This document shows positions 1 to 10,186 of a stretch of DNA of 64,000 nucleotides, in pieces. The position numbers and the translations under genes were made by a program. Source of the stretch: Corylus avellana (taxonomy: Eukaryota > Streptophyta > Magnoliopsida > Fagales > Betulaceae); assembly GCF_901000735.1 (NCBI RefSeq), contig NC_081546.1, positions 29,345,900 through 29,409,899 on the forward strand, read 5' to 3'. Every line of letters starts with the position of its first letter. Position 1 is the stretch's first letter. Under the pieces are notes generated by a model. The model was not told the DNA's origin. It worked only from the letters and a program-made list of their open reading frames with translations, and did no database searches.

Positions 1-846
1 GAGATTCTAAAATTTAATTTATAAATCTCAATCGTTTATCTCATTTAAGACATGTTTCAGCATTTAATGAGGAAGCTACCCTCAAAGAATTTAATAAGCC
101 GTATTTCTTTATTAAATACTGATACATGGCTTATTTTAGTGAAGATGATCATCTCCATTTCAAATGAACCGATAAGAGTATCTCCAGAACTTTCATTTTA
201 CTACTCAAAATGAACTCAAATCACCGACCACTCCACTAAAATCACCACCCAACCGAGAATCAATTAGAAATAGTCCTGACATTTACAAGCTGCTGGGAAA
301 GAGCAAACTTGGGGTGAGGAGGCATATGAGAGGAGGAGGAAGAGGGAAAACAAGAGGGTGAAGAGAGAGGATCTACGAAAGGGTGGACTTGTTGGTATGG
401 AAGAAGTGGTTCATGCCTGCACTCATGGTCCTTCGAATGGTTGGATTTGAGTTTGTTTGAGGGAGAGAGATGAGGCACTGCCCTGTGTTGATTTTTTGTC
501 TGGTGACCTTTCATATTTGAAAGTTCACTGTAGCAATTGTAGAGAAAAATGCTATTTTATAGGTACTACTAGAGGAAGGAAAATTGACATAATGGTTAAA
601 TTTAACTAAAATGCTAGTTTACAAGCACTGCTGGAAATGCTTTTAGAATATTCAGTTAGTTATAGTGAAAGAGTATTTTTGTCTTTTTACTTTTTGAAGT
701 GACAAAAATACATTCCATTATAATTAATGGGATATTATCCAGTTCATTTGAAATTGAGAAGATTCTAATTCTTAAGAAACTTAGATAAGATGAACGACTG
801 AGATTTATGAACTTGAAAATCTCAAATTTAAAGAAAATTATAGGGG
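1..846. other. AT-rich intergenic DNA, no gene seen
   Basis: I see no coding region here. Reading frames of 60-85 codons occur but have low-complexity translations and no family resemblance. The stretch ends where a tandem duplication begins. Confidence 0.5.
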
Positions 847-1577
847 ATCTCAATCCCAGTATTTCTTTAAAAAAATCATTAGAATAGTATCTCCCCTAGG
901 TAGCGGACCCCAACCGGGTGGTTGGCCACTCCAACATGCCATTTGATGGCTACAACCACCTCACGTGGTGATCAGGGGTAACACCGATGAGGAGGAGGCA
1001 ATTCCTTTGTCTTATTAGAAGTTGGTGCCTAACTAACTTTCAAAAAAATAAAGATTTTTAAAGCTAGTTTGGCACCATAACTTTCAAAAACTACACGGCA
1101 ATGGTTAAAGTAGGCCTTAATTGAGACATAGGTCCATGGCTGATGCTAGGATGGCCCAATAATTAATATTGCTACACTTTTCTATGGGTCAAGTACACAT
1201 TTATGAAATTTTTGGCCATCTCAATCCCGGTATTTCTTAAAAAAAAAAATCATTTGAATAGTGTTTCTCCTAGGTAGCGGACCCCAACCGGGTGGTTGGC
1301 CACTCCAACATGCCATTTGATGGCTACAACAACCTCACATAGTGATCGGGGGTAATACCGATGAGGAGGAGGCAATTCCTTTGTCTCATTAGCACTTGGT
1401 GCCTACACTAAATTTCAAAAAATAAAGATTTTTAAAGCTAGTTTGGCACCATAGCTTTCAAAAACCACACGGCAATGGTTAAAGGTCGCCTTAATTGAGA
1501 TATAGGTCCATGGCTGATGCTAGGATGCCTCAATAATTTATATTGCTACACTTTTCTATGGGCCACGTACACATTTA
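847..1577. repeat. Tandem duplication, period about 371 bp, two copies
   Basis: Copy A runs about 847-1217 and copy B about 1218-1577. Both start with ATCTCAATCCC and share the GC-richer block GGACCCCAACCGGGTGGTTG, a GATGAGGAGGAGGCAATTCC block and a CACTTTTCTATGGG block near the end. They differ by scattered substitutions and short indels, so the duplication is not recent. No coding potential is seen. The unit could be a repeat-family fragment duplicated in place. Confidence 0.85.
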
Positions 1578-1713
1578 TTTCATCTACTTGTCAACATTGG
1601 TTACATTGCTTTCAATTATATGTGCCTTTTTTTTAAAGCTTGGTTCACCTTTTCCTCACATCTAAGATGTAATACATTTTAAAATCATACTACTTTTAAC
1701 ACCATGAGAGTTG

Positions 1714-1807
1714 TCCCCAAGAGGTAACTCAATCGGCTAGGACCACGATTAATGAAGCAGATGTCACTAGTTCGAATCCTCCTCCCCCTCTTGTGCGGAC
1801 ATGTCAA
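1714..1807 (+). mobile_element. Short tRNA-derived SINE with 16-bp target-site duplication
   Basis: The 94-bp body has a box-A-like segment (GGTAACTCAATCGG) and a clear pol III box-B-like segment (AGTTCGAATCC), as in SINE heads made from tRNA. It is flanked by a perfect 16-bp direct repeat, AACACCATGAGAGTTG, at 1698-1713 and 1808-1823, the mark of target-primed retroposition. Related copies lie at 9123-9225 (minus strand) and 57054-57180. It is not a tRNA gene: no cloverleaf with acceptor and anticodon stems can be drawn. Confidence 0.85.
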
Positions 1808-2245
1808 AACACCATGAGAGTTGAATATCTTATCTAGTTGAAGAACATGTTGGGCAAGGATCATTCCATGTGGAGTAATCCTTCCCTTGCACCTTTAGAT
1901 CTCATTTGTCAATTTACTATACTGTTTTTTCTTTTTCTATTATTCATCACAACATGCATGATGGGACTCCAAACTGATGTATCATTATTCAATGTGATCT
2001 ATTGTTTTAGTAAATAAAGACATAAAGTGATGGGATGGTAATACATCAATTTGAAACCAAAATTTTGAAAAAAGTCCTTGAGAATGTAGCATTTCTCTTT
2101 TTAGCCTGAAAATGCATTTTATTACGAGTATAGAAGTAAACCTCAAATTAGCACATCAAGGCATATCTTATATCTTATTTGTGGGTTAGCCTGTTAGGTG
2201 TGGAGAGTACCAGCCATATCCTATGTAGGTATCCTTTAACAAGAA

Positions 2246-3420
2246 ATGATTGGAGAGTGACTTTGTACACATTATAGATGATTTGAAGTCTACATTGGAA
2301 GAAGAAGGTTTTGTGTTGATGGTAGCGATGGCAAGAAAGATTTTGGAGGAATTTCACAAAGTTTCTTCAAGACCACGGGATCAACATGCATACATTTGGG
2401 TTGTTACAGATAGTATGAGAAGTTCATCCTTTGGTGTTGCAAAAGTAAATTGAGATGCGACGATTGATGTAACAAAGAAGAATATAGGCATTGGAGTGAT
2501 AGTATGAGATCATGAAATGTGTTTCTGGCTTCCATGTGTTCTACAAAACCCCAAATCTTGAGCTCGACAGTGGCTAAAGCTTTAGTAGTTTGGAATGAAG
2601 ACTTGACTTTGCAACAAGTGTTTGGAGGTGACGCATTACAAATAGTGCAAGCTTTGAAGAGTGGAGGAAGAAGTTGGAGTTGACTTGGGCAACTCAAAAG
2701 ATACCAAACCTGCTCTTGACAATGAGAAAATTCTGTCTATTGATCATATTAAAAGGAAAGCAAACTCAGTAACTCACTTTCTTGCAAAGATAACAGTGCA
2801 CAAATTATTGAAACAAGTCTGGATTGAAGATTTTCTTAGTTTTATAAGAGATAATGTATGTGTAAAACAATGTCTCTTCTAAGTTTTTAATGAAAGTTGT
2901 TTAGGATGTTAGAGTTGTGGAGGGCAGCTCCTCAGTTTTGGATGATGCATTTAGGTTTGGAAGGGTTCATATAGATGATGATTGGGATGGGGATTTGTCC
3001 CCTGATCCACTTGATAGAGTGTTGGATTGCGAGGAAGAGGACGATCCAAATTTGGCGTTGCTGGTTGACGCGAAAGAGGATTTTCAACGAGAAATACAGG
3101 TCACGCAGCCTAAGAATAAGGGGAAGATGGAGCTATTAAATTTAGAAAGCTCTATTAACTATTGTATTACTAGTGTGTCCTCACAGAGAAAGAAGGGCAA
3201 GACTATGGTGTCATAGCGCTCCATGTGGGTTATGAGGGTGGTTATGTGGGGATAGTTTTGTGGGCTAGTCTTGGCTGCTCTGGGTGTTTGTGTTGAGGGC
3301 TTTAGGTGGGTCGTTTTTCTTTTTCTAATTAGGTGTTTCGCTTGTATACTTCTAGTGTACGTAGGGGCACATTATGCTTTTAATACAACTTTAATATTAC
3401 TTATCAAAAAAACTTTTTTG
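2246..3420 (+). mobile_element. Decayed LINE fragment (RNase H-like segment plus 3' tail)
   Basis: From about 2390, a broken reading frame resembles the RNase H-like (RVT_3) domain at the end of plant LINE polyproteins: an FGVAKVN start, an IGIGVIV strand, then SVTHFLAK and a WIEDF ending. Several stops and frame changes interrupt it. A 99-codon open stretch (2917-3216) with acidic and lysine-rich parts has no clear function and may be a rearranged piece of LINE ORF1. The end at about 3340-3420 carries the plant LINE tail TTACTTATCAAAAAA. The same tail motif recurs at 5409-5431 and near 27545 and 61335 in reverse. It is inactive. Confidence 0.65.
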
Positions 3421-3791
3421 ACAAAAGTCTTAGCTTTATTCAAAAAAAGAAAAAGAAAGATTCCATTAATGTAAGGATGGAGGGATAAAGGCCTTTCTTA
3501 TGGTGTTGCTCTTCTTTGGCTTTTGAAATTAAATGTATCCCCAATTCTCTCAATTTCAAATGCAACTAAGAGAATTCATTTTATGACCCATGTTAGATTT
3601 TACAATTTTAATGGCACAAGTTACCATATCATTTAAAATTTTTAAATGACATGACACCGTGTACACCACGGATCTTATACATTTTGACAAGCAAAATGCC
3701 CCAACATAATAGACATCTCAAAGAAGTTCAAACAAAATGCCAACGAATTGGCCTTGCTTAAAGTGCACAAAAATAAGGAATTCCGATACCT

Positions 3792-6363
3792 TCAGTTGTC
3801 TTTATTTCCCTCTTGGTCCACCTCATATTCATCGTCATCGTCTTCATCTTCATCATCCTCATCACTGGCCTCATCAAATAAGCTGCTCCGAGTCAGTTTA
3901 CTAAGCTCGCCCAACCCATCATCTTCACTAATAAATTCCCGCCCATATTTTGTGTCCCGGTGTTTAACCAAAAGCCAACGCAGCAGTCTGTCTTCCTTGT
4001 TCAGGTAATGCAGCTCTTTGTTGATGTTCGGCGTAGCCATCATTGTCATCTGCATCAGTTGGCCCTGTAGTATTTATAAAAGAAGCAAAAGAATGTTTCA
4101 TTACTCATTTCATAGAAATGTTTCAGATTTAAGTGAGCTTTCCTTTGTTAAAAAGGAATGTTTCAAGTCCTTGAAAGCTGAGACATATTGGCCTCTGAAT
4201 GATTTCAATGAAAGATGCTAAAGATTAAATCCAATGGTTCCCTTCATACAGTTTCTTAAAAGTGTTTTGCAAAGCTAACCCAGCATAACAGTGGCAAAAG
4301 TTTAGCCACTGAAGCAACAAAAAACGTAAACTGAAGTTTCATCCATTCTGATTTTTCCTTTCTCAAATCTAAGAGAGCAAAAAAATTTCAATTGTAATCA
4401 TTTTAGTCCTTGAACTTGGCCCCAGTATGACTAACTAGTAAATAAAGACTAGCTCAAATACTTGGAATAAGCCCATGGCCTGGAAAACGGTTTCCAAGAT
4501 TAGTTAGTGACATGCAACCTTTAGTCAGCTACGAACTTTCCTATATCAATCATCATGAAGAGATTCTCCAATAACTTAATTATTAGTAAAGAAGTTTGTT
4601 CTCACCCCTTCGGATGTAAGGAAGCTCATTTCAGGATGCGAAGAAAATGCAACATAGGTTAGGGCAAGTTGGTAAAACCGTAAAATTCATCTCCAAGTGC
4701 AACTAGGCAATGGTAACGAAGAAAAGCTTGATATCATTGACATTCACAAATCTGAGTTATGTGTTCAGTCCTTGGATCCATTCCATGACACAATATTAAT
4801 CAAACTTGCAAAACTCTTGTTTGTAGTTCAAATTTCAAAAAAGAAAATGTCAAATAGGGATGATCGAGAAGCTTAGTTCTATTATAGTGCAAAGTCCAAT
4901 TTTGAGCATCAATGAATGTTAAATTATAACTATTTTCTTAAAATTTACCTGAAAAACCTATGGCCCCATAAATGGGAATCATTAATCCACATCTTGCTCA
5001 AAAGAAACAGAATAGGTTCCTCATGTGGCTCCAACTCCAAGATCTACTATCCTTCTATGATTGTTGTCTCTCACTCTTTCCCTTCATCTCTCGTGTTTCT
5101 GAATTTATACTGACTCAACTCCAATCTTCCATTGTTCACAGACTTATCATGCCACTCTAGATTGATTGGTTATCCAATTGGAAAAATTAAGATATTTTAT
5201 CACATGGCATGTCGCACCTAATAGTGTTTATCTGGTATTTGATGCAAAAGTCTATTGATTTTTGATTTAAAGATACGCAGAATTAAGTTATAATTGAGAT
5301 ATTTTATCACATGGCATGTCGCACCTATGACCTAACAGTGTTTATCTGGTATATGATGCAAAAGTCTATTGATTTTTGATTTAAAGATATGCAGAATTAA
5401 GTTATAATTTTTTATTTTTTTTTTGATAAGTAGAATTAAGTTATAATATTATACACAGGAAATCATAATTTTCAACCCATGGTGATTAATTCAGTCAATA
5501 AGTCAGTTCAAAAGCTCTGGTATGGAAAAGGTTATATGCACCATAAAATATCAGTAAATTGGGAAAATGCTTTTGCTTAGCAAAGCTCACAGCTCTTTGC
5601 TAGAGTCTAACTTACAATAAAGATGTAAGACACTCGAACTGAATTCAATGACTTAATAGAAGGTGACTTGGCAAATATAATGGTTTGAGCACTAGGAACT
5701 TGTTTGATACAATTAAGAAGATATTCAATTTCAAGTCATCCTTCCAACATTCTCTCCCCCGGGTTCCAAGACGTACTAGTTCAAAATCATATTTTGCTGC
5801 TGTTTTTGATCTCAAATTTCCGTTAAGCTCATAATTCCCCATAAGCTATCCTCCATCTTATCAAACCCATTAGTAAATCAAGCACTACACAATTGTTCAT
5901 TTTTCATTCTAATCTTTATCTAATTCAAAAGGCAGGTAAACCTAATGTTCATTGTTTTTCTTTATATATCAAATTTCATGCAAAAGAATGCCTCAGTTAC
6001 TTCAATAAAAGTCGAGCACCATAAGCATCAACTTAAGTAACACATCATATGCCAATAACCCAATCCATCAAACAACTCATTCACTCTCATAATGCACCAA
6101 CAAAGCACAAAACATAAGTCCCATGCCAAATTAAAGCACCAAAACTTAAAAAAGCAGCCAAAGTAGTAAAATAAATTCACCTGGTAGTATCTCCCATCAA
6201 GCTTTTTAATACCATAACCCAACTGAACGGTGCCAAAGGACTTTATATCAGCGAGAACCCCATTTCTTCTGTAAACGTGTTTTCCCACTCGGGCAACCAA
6301 GTCCATCATTGCCTCTTTCTTCACATGGGGCTTCAACAAAAGCATACAATCATAAAGAGGCAT
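3792..6363 (-). CDS. Mitochondrial-type small-subunit ribosomal protein bS6 (two exons)
   Basis: Exon 1 is 6181-6363 (61 codons) and exon 2 is 3792-4064 (91 codons with stop). The join is in phase, CAG|GTGAAT to CTACAG|GGC, and gives 151 residues. The protein starts MPLYDCMLLLKPHVKKEAM and continues through GTVQLGYGIKKLDGRYYQ and LHYLNKEDRLLRWLLVKH, the beta-alpha-beta S6 fold that binds 16S-type rRNA beside S18 in the small subunit. The closest match I recall is Arabidopsis At3g18760. Residues after about 115 form an acidic tail (Asp/Glu runs), not part of the S6 core. No long transit peptide precedes the domain, as in that relative. The 2.1-kb intron holds a tandem duplication and a tiny retroposon scar. 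A 5' UTR intron is possible (donor CG|GTACGC at about 6696). Telobox repeats lie upstream. Confidence 0.93.
5191..5411. repeat. Tandem duplication of about 107 bp inside the bS6 intron
   Basis: Copies at 5191-5297 and 5298-5411 both begin GATATTTTATCACATGGCAT and end AATTAAGTTATAAT. The second has an extra 10 bp (near TGACCTAACA). They are otherwise nearly identical, so this duplication looks young. Confidence 0.9.
5409..5431 (-). mobile_element. Extremely truncated LINE/SINE tail with 16-bp target-site duplication
   Basis: A 23-bp insertion, on the minus strand ACTTATC followed by a poly(A)-like run, is flanked by the perfect direct repeat AGAATTAAGTTATAAT at 5393-5408 and 5432-5447. ACTTATC plus A-run is the 3' end of the LINE tail seen at about 3396-3410. 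This reads as a retroposition event that copied only the last few bases. Confidence 0.8.
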
Positions 6364-6651
6364 TTTTTTTTTCTCTCTTCAGCCCCTTGTGCGGCTCAAC
6401 CGGTTCTCTATACTGCTTTCACATAGTCATGTAATAACTAATCAAATAGATGGAATCTCAAAATTTAAACAAAACCCAATAATATAGTAAAGCTGTATGC
6501 AAAACCCATGAAGAAATTAATGCAAAGCCTTGCTTGGTTGTTAAGAAAATGCAATCCAAATATTATCGATCAACAAACTTAACAAATAGAGCTATCTGGG
6601 CTTCAAAAAATAAAATGTTAAAAATCAAGCAATTTAAACACCAGAATTGAT

Positions 6652-6667
6652 AACCCTAACCCTAACA
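6652..6667 (-). promoter_or_regulatory. Telobox-like repeats upstream of the bS6 gene
   Basis: TAACCCTAACCCTAAC lies about 290 bp upstream of the bS6 start codon, near the likely first exon or promoter. Telobox motifs (AAACCCTA type) are known to be common near start sites of plant ribosomal-protein genes. Its use here is inferred from position. Confidence 0.5.
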
Positions 6668-6972
6668 CGAACTTAGTTAGGTGGGGATTGGCGTACCGAC
6701 GAGAGTGGAGACGGCGGAGAGGTGTTTGGAGTCGCAGTTCACGGCTTCAAGTGAGAGACAAATGGGGAAGAAAAACAGCGAGTATATAAGGAGTGGCAAT
6801 TTTGTAATAATATTGAAAGATGGTTATTGATTTAACTTATAATAAATTAAAAAATGAGGCGCTACTATAATTGAAGAATTAGATGATTGGACATCGTAAT
6901 CTACAAGGGTAGCCTCATTGGGTGTGTTGAAATGATAATAAATTTTTCTTGGGAGAAAATAATGGTAAACTT

Positions 6973-7215
6973 AGTGCCCGTTTTACATTGTGTTTAAAGA
7001 GCTTAAAATTTTTTTAAACATTAAAAAAGTTGGTTTGAACAAAAAAATGTTCTCGTTTGGTAAAAAAATTAAAATCGTTTTAAAGGGTTCAAAATGCCAA
7101 AAATTTGCCAAAACGCATTTTTGACAATAACTTAAAATTAAAGCTTTTGCCCAAAAACACTTTTTGACTTAAAAGATCTATTTTTTAAACGCAATCCCAA
7201 ACACGATGAGCATCC
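6973..7215. mobile_element. Candidate MITE with weak hAT-like ends
   Basis: The left end (GTGCCCGTTTTACATTGTGTTT) and the reverse complement of the right end (GCTCATCGTGTTTGGGATTGCGTTT) are similar, and the interior is A/T-rich with near-complementary halves. No clean target-site duplication was found, so the borders are approximate. Confidence 0.4.
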
Positions 7216-8120
7216 GCATCAAACTAGCGATTTCTAACTTTTGTCAAAGAATTTAACAAAATCTGAAGAAAAAAAACCCACATTTATCAAACTAGCTATC
7301 AAATGTTAAATATAACATTTCTCAGAATTCCTCTTCAAATTTAAAGAGACAAAAAGCAAATGTTGTTTATTTTATCATACTGTTTCATTGACTGGTGGCG
7401 CCAACGATTTCTTTCCTTCCAACGATTTTGATTTTTTTTCTTTAATTTCGTGTCAAGTTCGCGGGTTGTGTCAAAATTGCTGGCCCTAAGTTGTGAGTAT
7501 AAAATAAGGGGTTTGATGGTAGTTAGAGTAGTTTGATTTTACAATAAAAAATAATATTTAGTTAAAGTAGAAAAATATATAAAGAGTTTGTTATTTGATT
7601 GTCTTAAAAAGTGACTAGCTATATCTAATAAAGTGCATTTTGAAAGTTATATTTAATTTAATTTTGCCTTAATTGATGAGGATGCTATTAGAAGATTGTT
7701 TTATGACGAGAAAAATGAGTGGAATGATTTCATACATTCTCAATAGCTCATTTTCTTCGTGTCATAAGCTTTCAATTTCCTCTGCATGAGTCCCGTCAAA
7801 TGTCTTTTAATCACTAAGGTCTGATATTATTGGGAGATTAATATATTTGGTGAGTCATTTTATGAGCTCATAATATAACATATTGAGACATCATATAGTC
7901 CAAAAACTTAAACCCATGAGTTTGAACCCAACAATGTCATATTAATCACTCACACTTTTTATATATTTCAAATATATGATTCTATTCGTTTTACACTTAC
8001 ATTACTCACTAGATATTTGGCCACTAATCTTGACGAATCACATCTTGTATCGTGTATTACCTTATTATCTTATTCTATGATACCCTTTTTGCAAAGTAAT
8101 AGTGTCAAATTAAATGTCAC

Positions 8121-8160
8121 ATGCTATGCTATGCTATGCTATGCTATGCCATGCTATGCT
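8121..8160. repeat. Pentanucleotide microsatellite (ATGCT)8, one unit imperfect
   Basis: Eight head-to-tail ATGCT units; the sixth reads ATGCC. Confidence 0.95.
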
Positions 8161-8363
8161 ATGTTGTAGGGGGTTGTTTAATTTACTACCGAGAAAATGA
8201 GAAATGACAAAGTGAAGTTGTCATACGTCTACGTGTCTACCTAGTGTATAGAGTTGTTGGGCTCTTAGGAACTTGATTGGGTCTAAATAGCTTGATGTAT
8301 CATTTGCCACATGGGCCTTATTAGCCCTATCTTGGGCATCCAGGAAAAATATTATAAAAAGTT

Positions 8364-8364
<1 letters not shown>

Positions 8365-8389
<25 letters not shown>
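8365..8389. repeat. (TA)n microsatellite
   Basis: About 12 TA units. Similar TA tracts occur at about 16729-16751, 17757-17774, 31397-31431 and 34302-34330. Confidence 0.95.
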
Positions 8390-8396
<7 letters not shown>

Positions 8397-9122
8397 ATAC
8401 TTTTTAAAAAGTAGAAAACGTGTGTAATTTGAAATTGAATACAAGGCAGGTGGAAATCAACCCGGATTCGTCGTTGCCGAGGCGGTTACCGGGGAGTTAA
8501 GGGAGAGATAGACTCCAACAAAAGTCGTTGACGCGTGGATAGAAGTCTATGACTCATCCTCATCAAGGCTGTTGGTCCATTTCTTTCACGACAATTAAGC
8601 CATACTCATCAAGACGCGTGGATTTAGTATAATTTGCCCATCCTTCTTTAAATTACAAACTAGCCACCGGCCCACCAACAACAACCACCCCCCTTATCTA
8701 TCTATCCCCTTCCCTTCTATGGCCCTTTCGTAAATTACGACGGAATCAAGTGCAAAAAAGTAACACGGAACTTACCACGTCAATTGTCCCCTACTCCCCT
8801 GTATGCGTAATCCCCACTCACCGCTCGAGGCGGTGACTACTACACATTCTCTACTAAACAATCATTTTTTTCCTATTTAATAATTAATTAAAAAATATTA
8901 GGAATTTTCTTAGTGTTTTCATGTGTCTTTTTAATTGTGATGTGATTTTTAAAATTATCTTGAGTTTGAGATTATTATTATTAATTTTAATTTATTGATG
9001 ATTTTAAAAGTCATATTACAGTTAAGAGAACACTAAAAAAAATACTAGAAAAACACTTAACATTTACACATTATTGTGATAAATATTAAATCAAGTATAT
9101 ATTTTCTATATAATAATACATA

Positions 9123-9225
9123 ATATTTTTTTTTTACATGTCCGCACAAGAGGAAAAGAGGATTCAAACTAGTAACCTCTGCTTCATTTGACGTAGTTTC
9201 GACCAATTGAACTATTTATTGGGAG
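9123..9225 (-). mobile_element. Short tRNA-derived SINE, second copy, with 14-bp target-site duplication
   Basis: On the minus strand this repeats the 1714-1807 element: a box-A-like CAATTGGTCGAAAC region, a box-B-like GTTTGAATCC, then the CTTGTGCGGACATGT tail and a short A-run. It is flanked by the perfect direct repeat TATAATAATACATA at 9109-9122 and 9226-9239. It lies just upstream of the promoter of the next gene. Confidence 0.85.
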
Positions 9226-9327
9226 TATAATAATACATATTAATATTAGTTTTATTATATATACATTAAATAATATGAAATAGACACAATCTATTTGCTT
9301 TGAAACGGAGAGATCCTTTTCCCCGTC

Positions 9328-9335
9328 TATAAGTA
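9328..9335 (+). promoter_or_regulatory. TATA box of the PNRC-like gene
   Basis: TATAAGTA lies 151 bp before the start codon, so transcription would begin near 9358-9365. The leader then holds an imperfect CGTTTT/CATTTT hexamer run (9413-9450), a pyrimidine-rich 5' UTR. Confidence 0.6.
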
Positions 9336-9478
9336 GCCGGCCATCCCTAGAGTCGTATTAGTGTGAATTGCCTTAAGTATTAGTCTCCGTACAGAGAATA
9401 CTTTTCCCTTCGTTTTCGTTTTCGTTTTCATTTTCATTTCCTTTTCATTCTGCCATTGTTTCCCCTCCCTCGGCGGAA

Positions 9479-10000
9479 ATGGGCACTGTGATTCTTCGCT
9501 CCCACGACTGCTTTCAGGGCCGGCTTCGACATGAAGCCCTGGCCCTAACCCCTCCTCTCAAAACTCGCCGAAACCCTAACCCTAACCCTACCACCAGGCG
9601 AAAGCGAAGTCCGGCGGGGATCCAAACCAATCTACAGGACCGAGATCGGAGAGATCGGTCCGTGGTGGCTAGGGTTGCGGCCAAAAACCTGGTCATGGGC
9701 CAGGTCAAGATACTGAAGCGCGGCGAGAAGTTGGGCCAGACGAGGAATGGTTGTAATAGCAACAAGGAAGAAGATTTGGATTTGGTTTTGGGATCCACGG
9801 ACCGCCTCGGTCCGGACCCGGATACTGTGAAGAAGCAGATCAAAGTTGCGGAGTTCAAGGTCGTCGACGGAATCTACGCCGGATCGGCCTTCGTAACGTC
9901 GCCACCACCGAGTTCGGTTCCGGTGCCGGGGTTCCTGGGGAAGAAGCACGGCTCGGCCACCAGCGATTTGCGACGGTTGTTGCGACTCGATTCGGTCTGA
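9479..10000 (+). CDS. Small PNRC-like protein, intronless
   Basis: The 173-residue frame starts at ATG 9479, the first ATG after a TATA box and pyrimidine-rich leader. Two short conserved segments stand out: GQVKILKRGE (74-83) and YAGSAFVTSPPPSSVPVPGF (133-152). The second resembles the core of the PNRC family (proline-rich nuclear receptor coactivator), whose animal members have a YAGAKF...PPSPS...PKPP motif that binds the decapping factor DCP1 and links it to nonsense-mediated decay. The tail has an LRRLLRL segment (164-170). The first 70 residues are basic and probably disordered; three NP units (32-37) come from a telomere-like CCCTAA run in the DNA. Local GC is much higher than in the flanks. 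Membership rests on a short motif; a role in mRNA decapping is inferred. Confidence 0.8.
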   Translation: MGTVILRSHDCFQGRLRHEALALTPPLKTRRNPNPNPTTRRKRSPAGIQTNLQDRDRRDRSVVARVAAKNLVMGQVKILKRGEKLGQTRNGCNSNKEEDLDLVLGSTDRLGPDPDTVKKQIKVAEFKVVDGIYAGSAFVTSPPPSSVPVPGFLGKKHGSATSDLRRLLRLDSV

Positions 10001-10180
10001 TCAAGACCACCAACTGCCCCGAAACGCTCCCTAGTTTCAGCCATCTCGCCGAAACTTCGGAGTACGACTATCGGCTGTGAAAAATCGGAGTTCTTTTCCT
10101 GTATCGGTAATCGCTCGAGTTAGGTCTCGTGGTCTTCCCCTGTATTTTTTGTCAAGAGGATGGCTTTCGAGTGCGAGCAA

Positions 10181-10186
10181 AATAAA
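10181..10186 (+). terminator. Likely poly(A) signal of the PNRC-like gene
   Basis: AATAAA lies 181 bp after the stop codon. A second AATAAA occurs at 10538-10543 and could give a longer 3' UTR. Confidence 0.4.

Larger units (their letters stand above)
7216..9108. other. Intergenic, AT-rich, no gene seen
   Basis: The only structures I recognise are two microsatellites (listed separately). No reading frame here resembles a protein family. Confidence 0.5.

Noticed and set aside
1725..1795. Possible tRNA gene
   Set aside because: Only box A and box B text is present. No acceptor or anticodon stems can be drawn, and the flanking duplication marks it as a SINE. The same holds for the heads at 9150-9225, 18240-18325 and 57060-57120.
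2917..3216. 99-codon acidic frame as an independent gene
   Set aside because: It lies between LINE-like segments with no promoter or start context. It is treated as part of the LINE remnant.
8113..8165. CRISPR-like array
   Set aside because: The units are head-to-tail 5-mers without spacers, an ordinary microsatellite in a eukaryotic genome.
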